Origin: Segetibacter sp.
GTDB taxonomy: Bacteria; Bacteroidota; Bacteroidia; Chitinophagales; Chitinophagaceae
Length of the DNA: 6,851 nucleotides
Reading direction: 5' to 3'
Assembly: GCA_030146445.1 (NCBI GenBank)
Contig: JASLBT010000065.1
Location: 1-6,851, forward strand
The notes beneath the pieces were generated by a model, which saw only the letters and a program-made list of their open reading frames with translations, was not told the origin of the DNA and ran no database searches. A program made the translations under genes and the position numbers. Positions 6,792 through 6,851 of this stretch are shown one piece after another (position 1 is the stretch's first letter; each line of letters opens with the position of its first letter).

Positions 6792-6851
6792 ATGGGCTTA
6801 TGTTTGAATTTTGGAAGTAGTTGTAAAAGTCTGACGAATGTGATTCTGTTC
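6792..6851 (-). other. Leader upstream of the susC-like gene
   Basis: The 60 bases before the susC-like ATG are AT-rich and hold no coding sequence. No convincing TAnnTTTG/TTTG promoter pair and no Shine-Dalgarno sequence is seen. The stretch is probably the 5' untranslated leader, with the promoter and any regulator gene lying beyond the right edge. Confidence 0.35.

Overview
The window reads as a piece of a Bacteroidota chromosome. The evidence is a paired SusC-like TonB-dependent outer-membrane transporter and SusD-like surface lipoprotein, an arrangement essentially restricted to that phylum, plus A-rich gene starts without Shine-Dalgarno sequences. The moderate base composition and the REP-like GC-rich palindromes would fit a soil or freshwater lineage such as the Chitinophagaceae or relatives, but that placement is inference only.

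All three genes lie on the minus strand, so the biological reading order is right to left. A 60-base leader at the right edge (6792-6851) precedes the susC-like gene (3819-6791, 990 aa). The susD-like gene (2274-3797, 507 aa) follows after 21 bases. The pair ends at a strong AT-rich hairpin followed by T residues (2192-2243), a probable intrinsic terminator. Next comes a gene-free stretch of about 590 bases (1680-2273). It holds two copies of a GC-rich palindromic element, one with doubled arms, together with smaller hairpins and an A10 tract. Last is a third minus-strand gene (1-1679), open for all 559 codons and running off the left edge. It encodes a secreted protein that looks like a right-handed parallel beta-helix of the pectate-lyase/GH28-related superfamily.

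Together this is the layout of a small polysaccharide utilisation locus. The predicted enzyme acts on a polymer outside or in the periplasm, SusD captures oligomers at the cell surface, and SusC imports them with energy from TonB. The substrate cannot be read from the sequence. No regulator (sigma/anti-sigma pair, hybrid two-component system or SusR-like protein) is inside the window, and SusC lacks the N-terminal STN signalling domain, so control is probably encoded elsewhere or is constitutive.

No clearly new system is evident. The part least explained by ordinary annotation is the palindrome-rich intergenic region.
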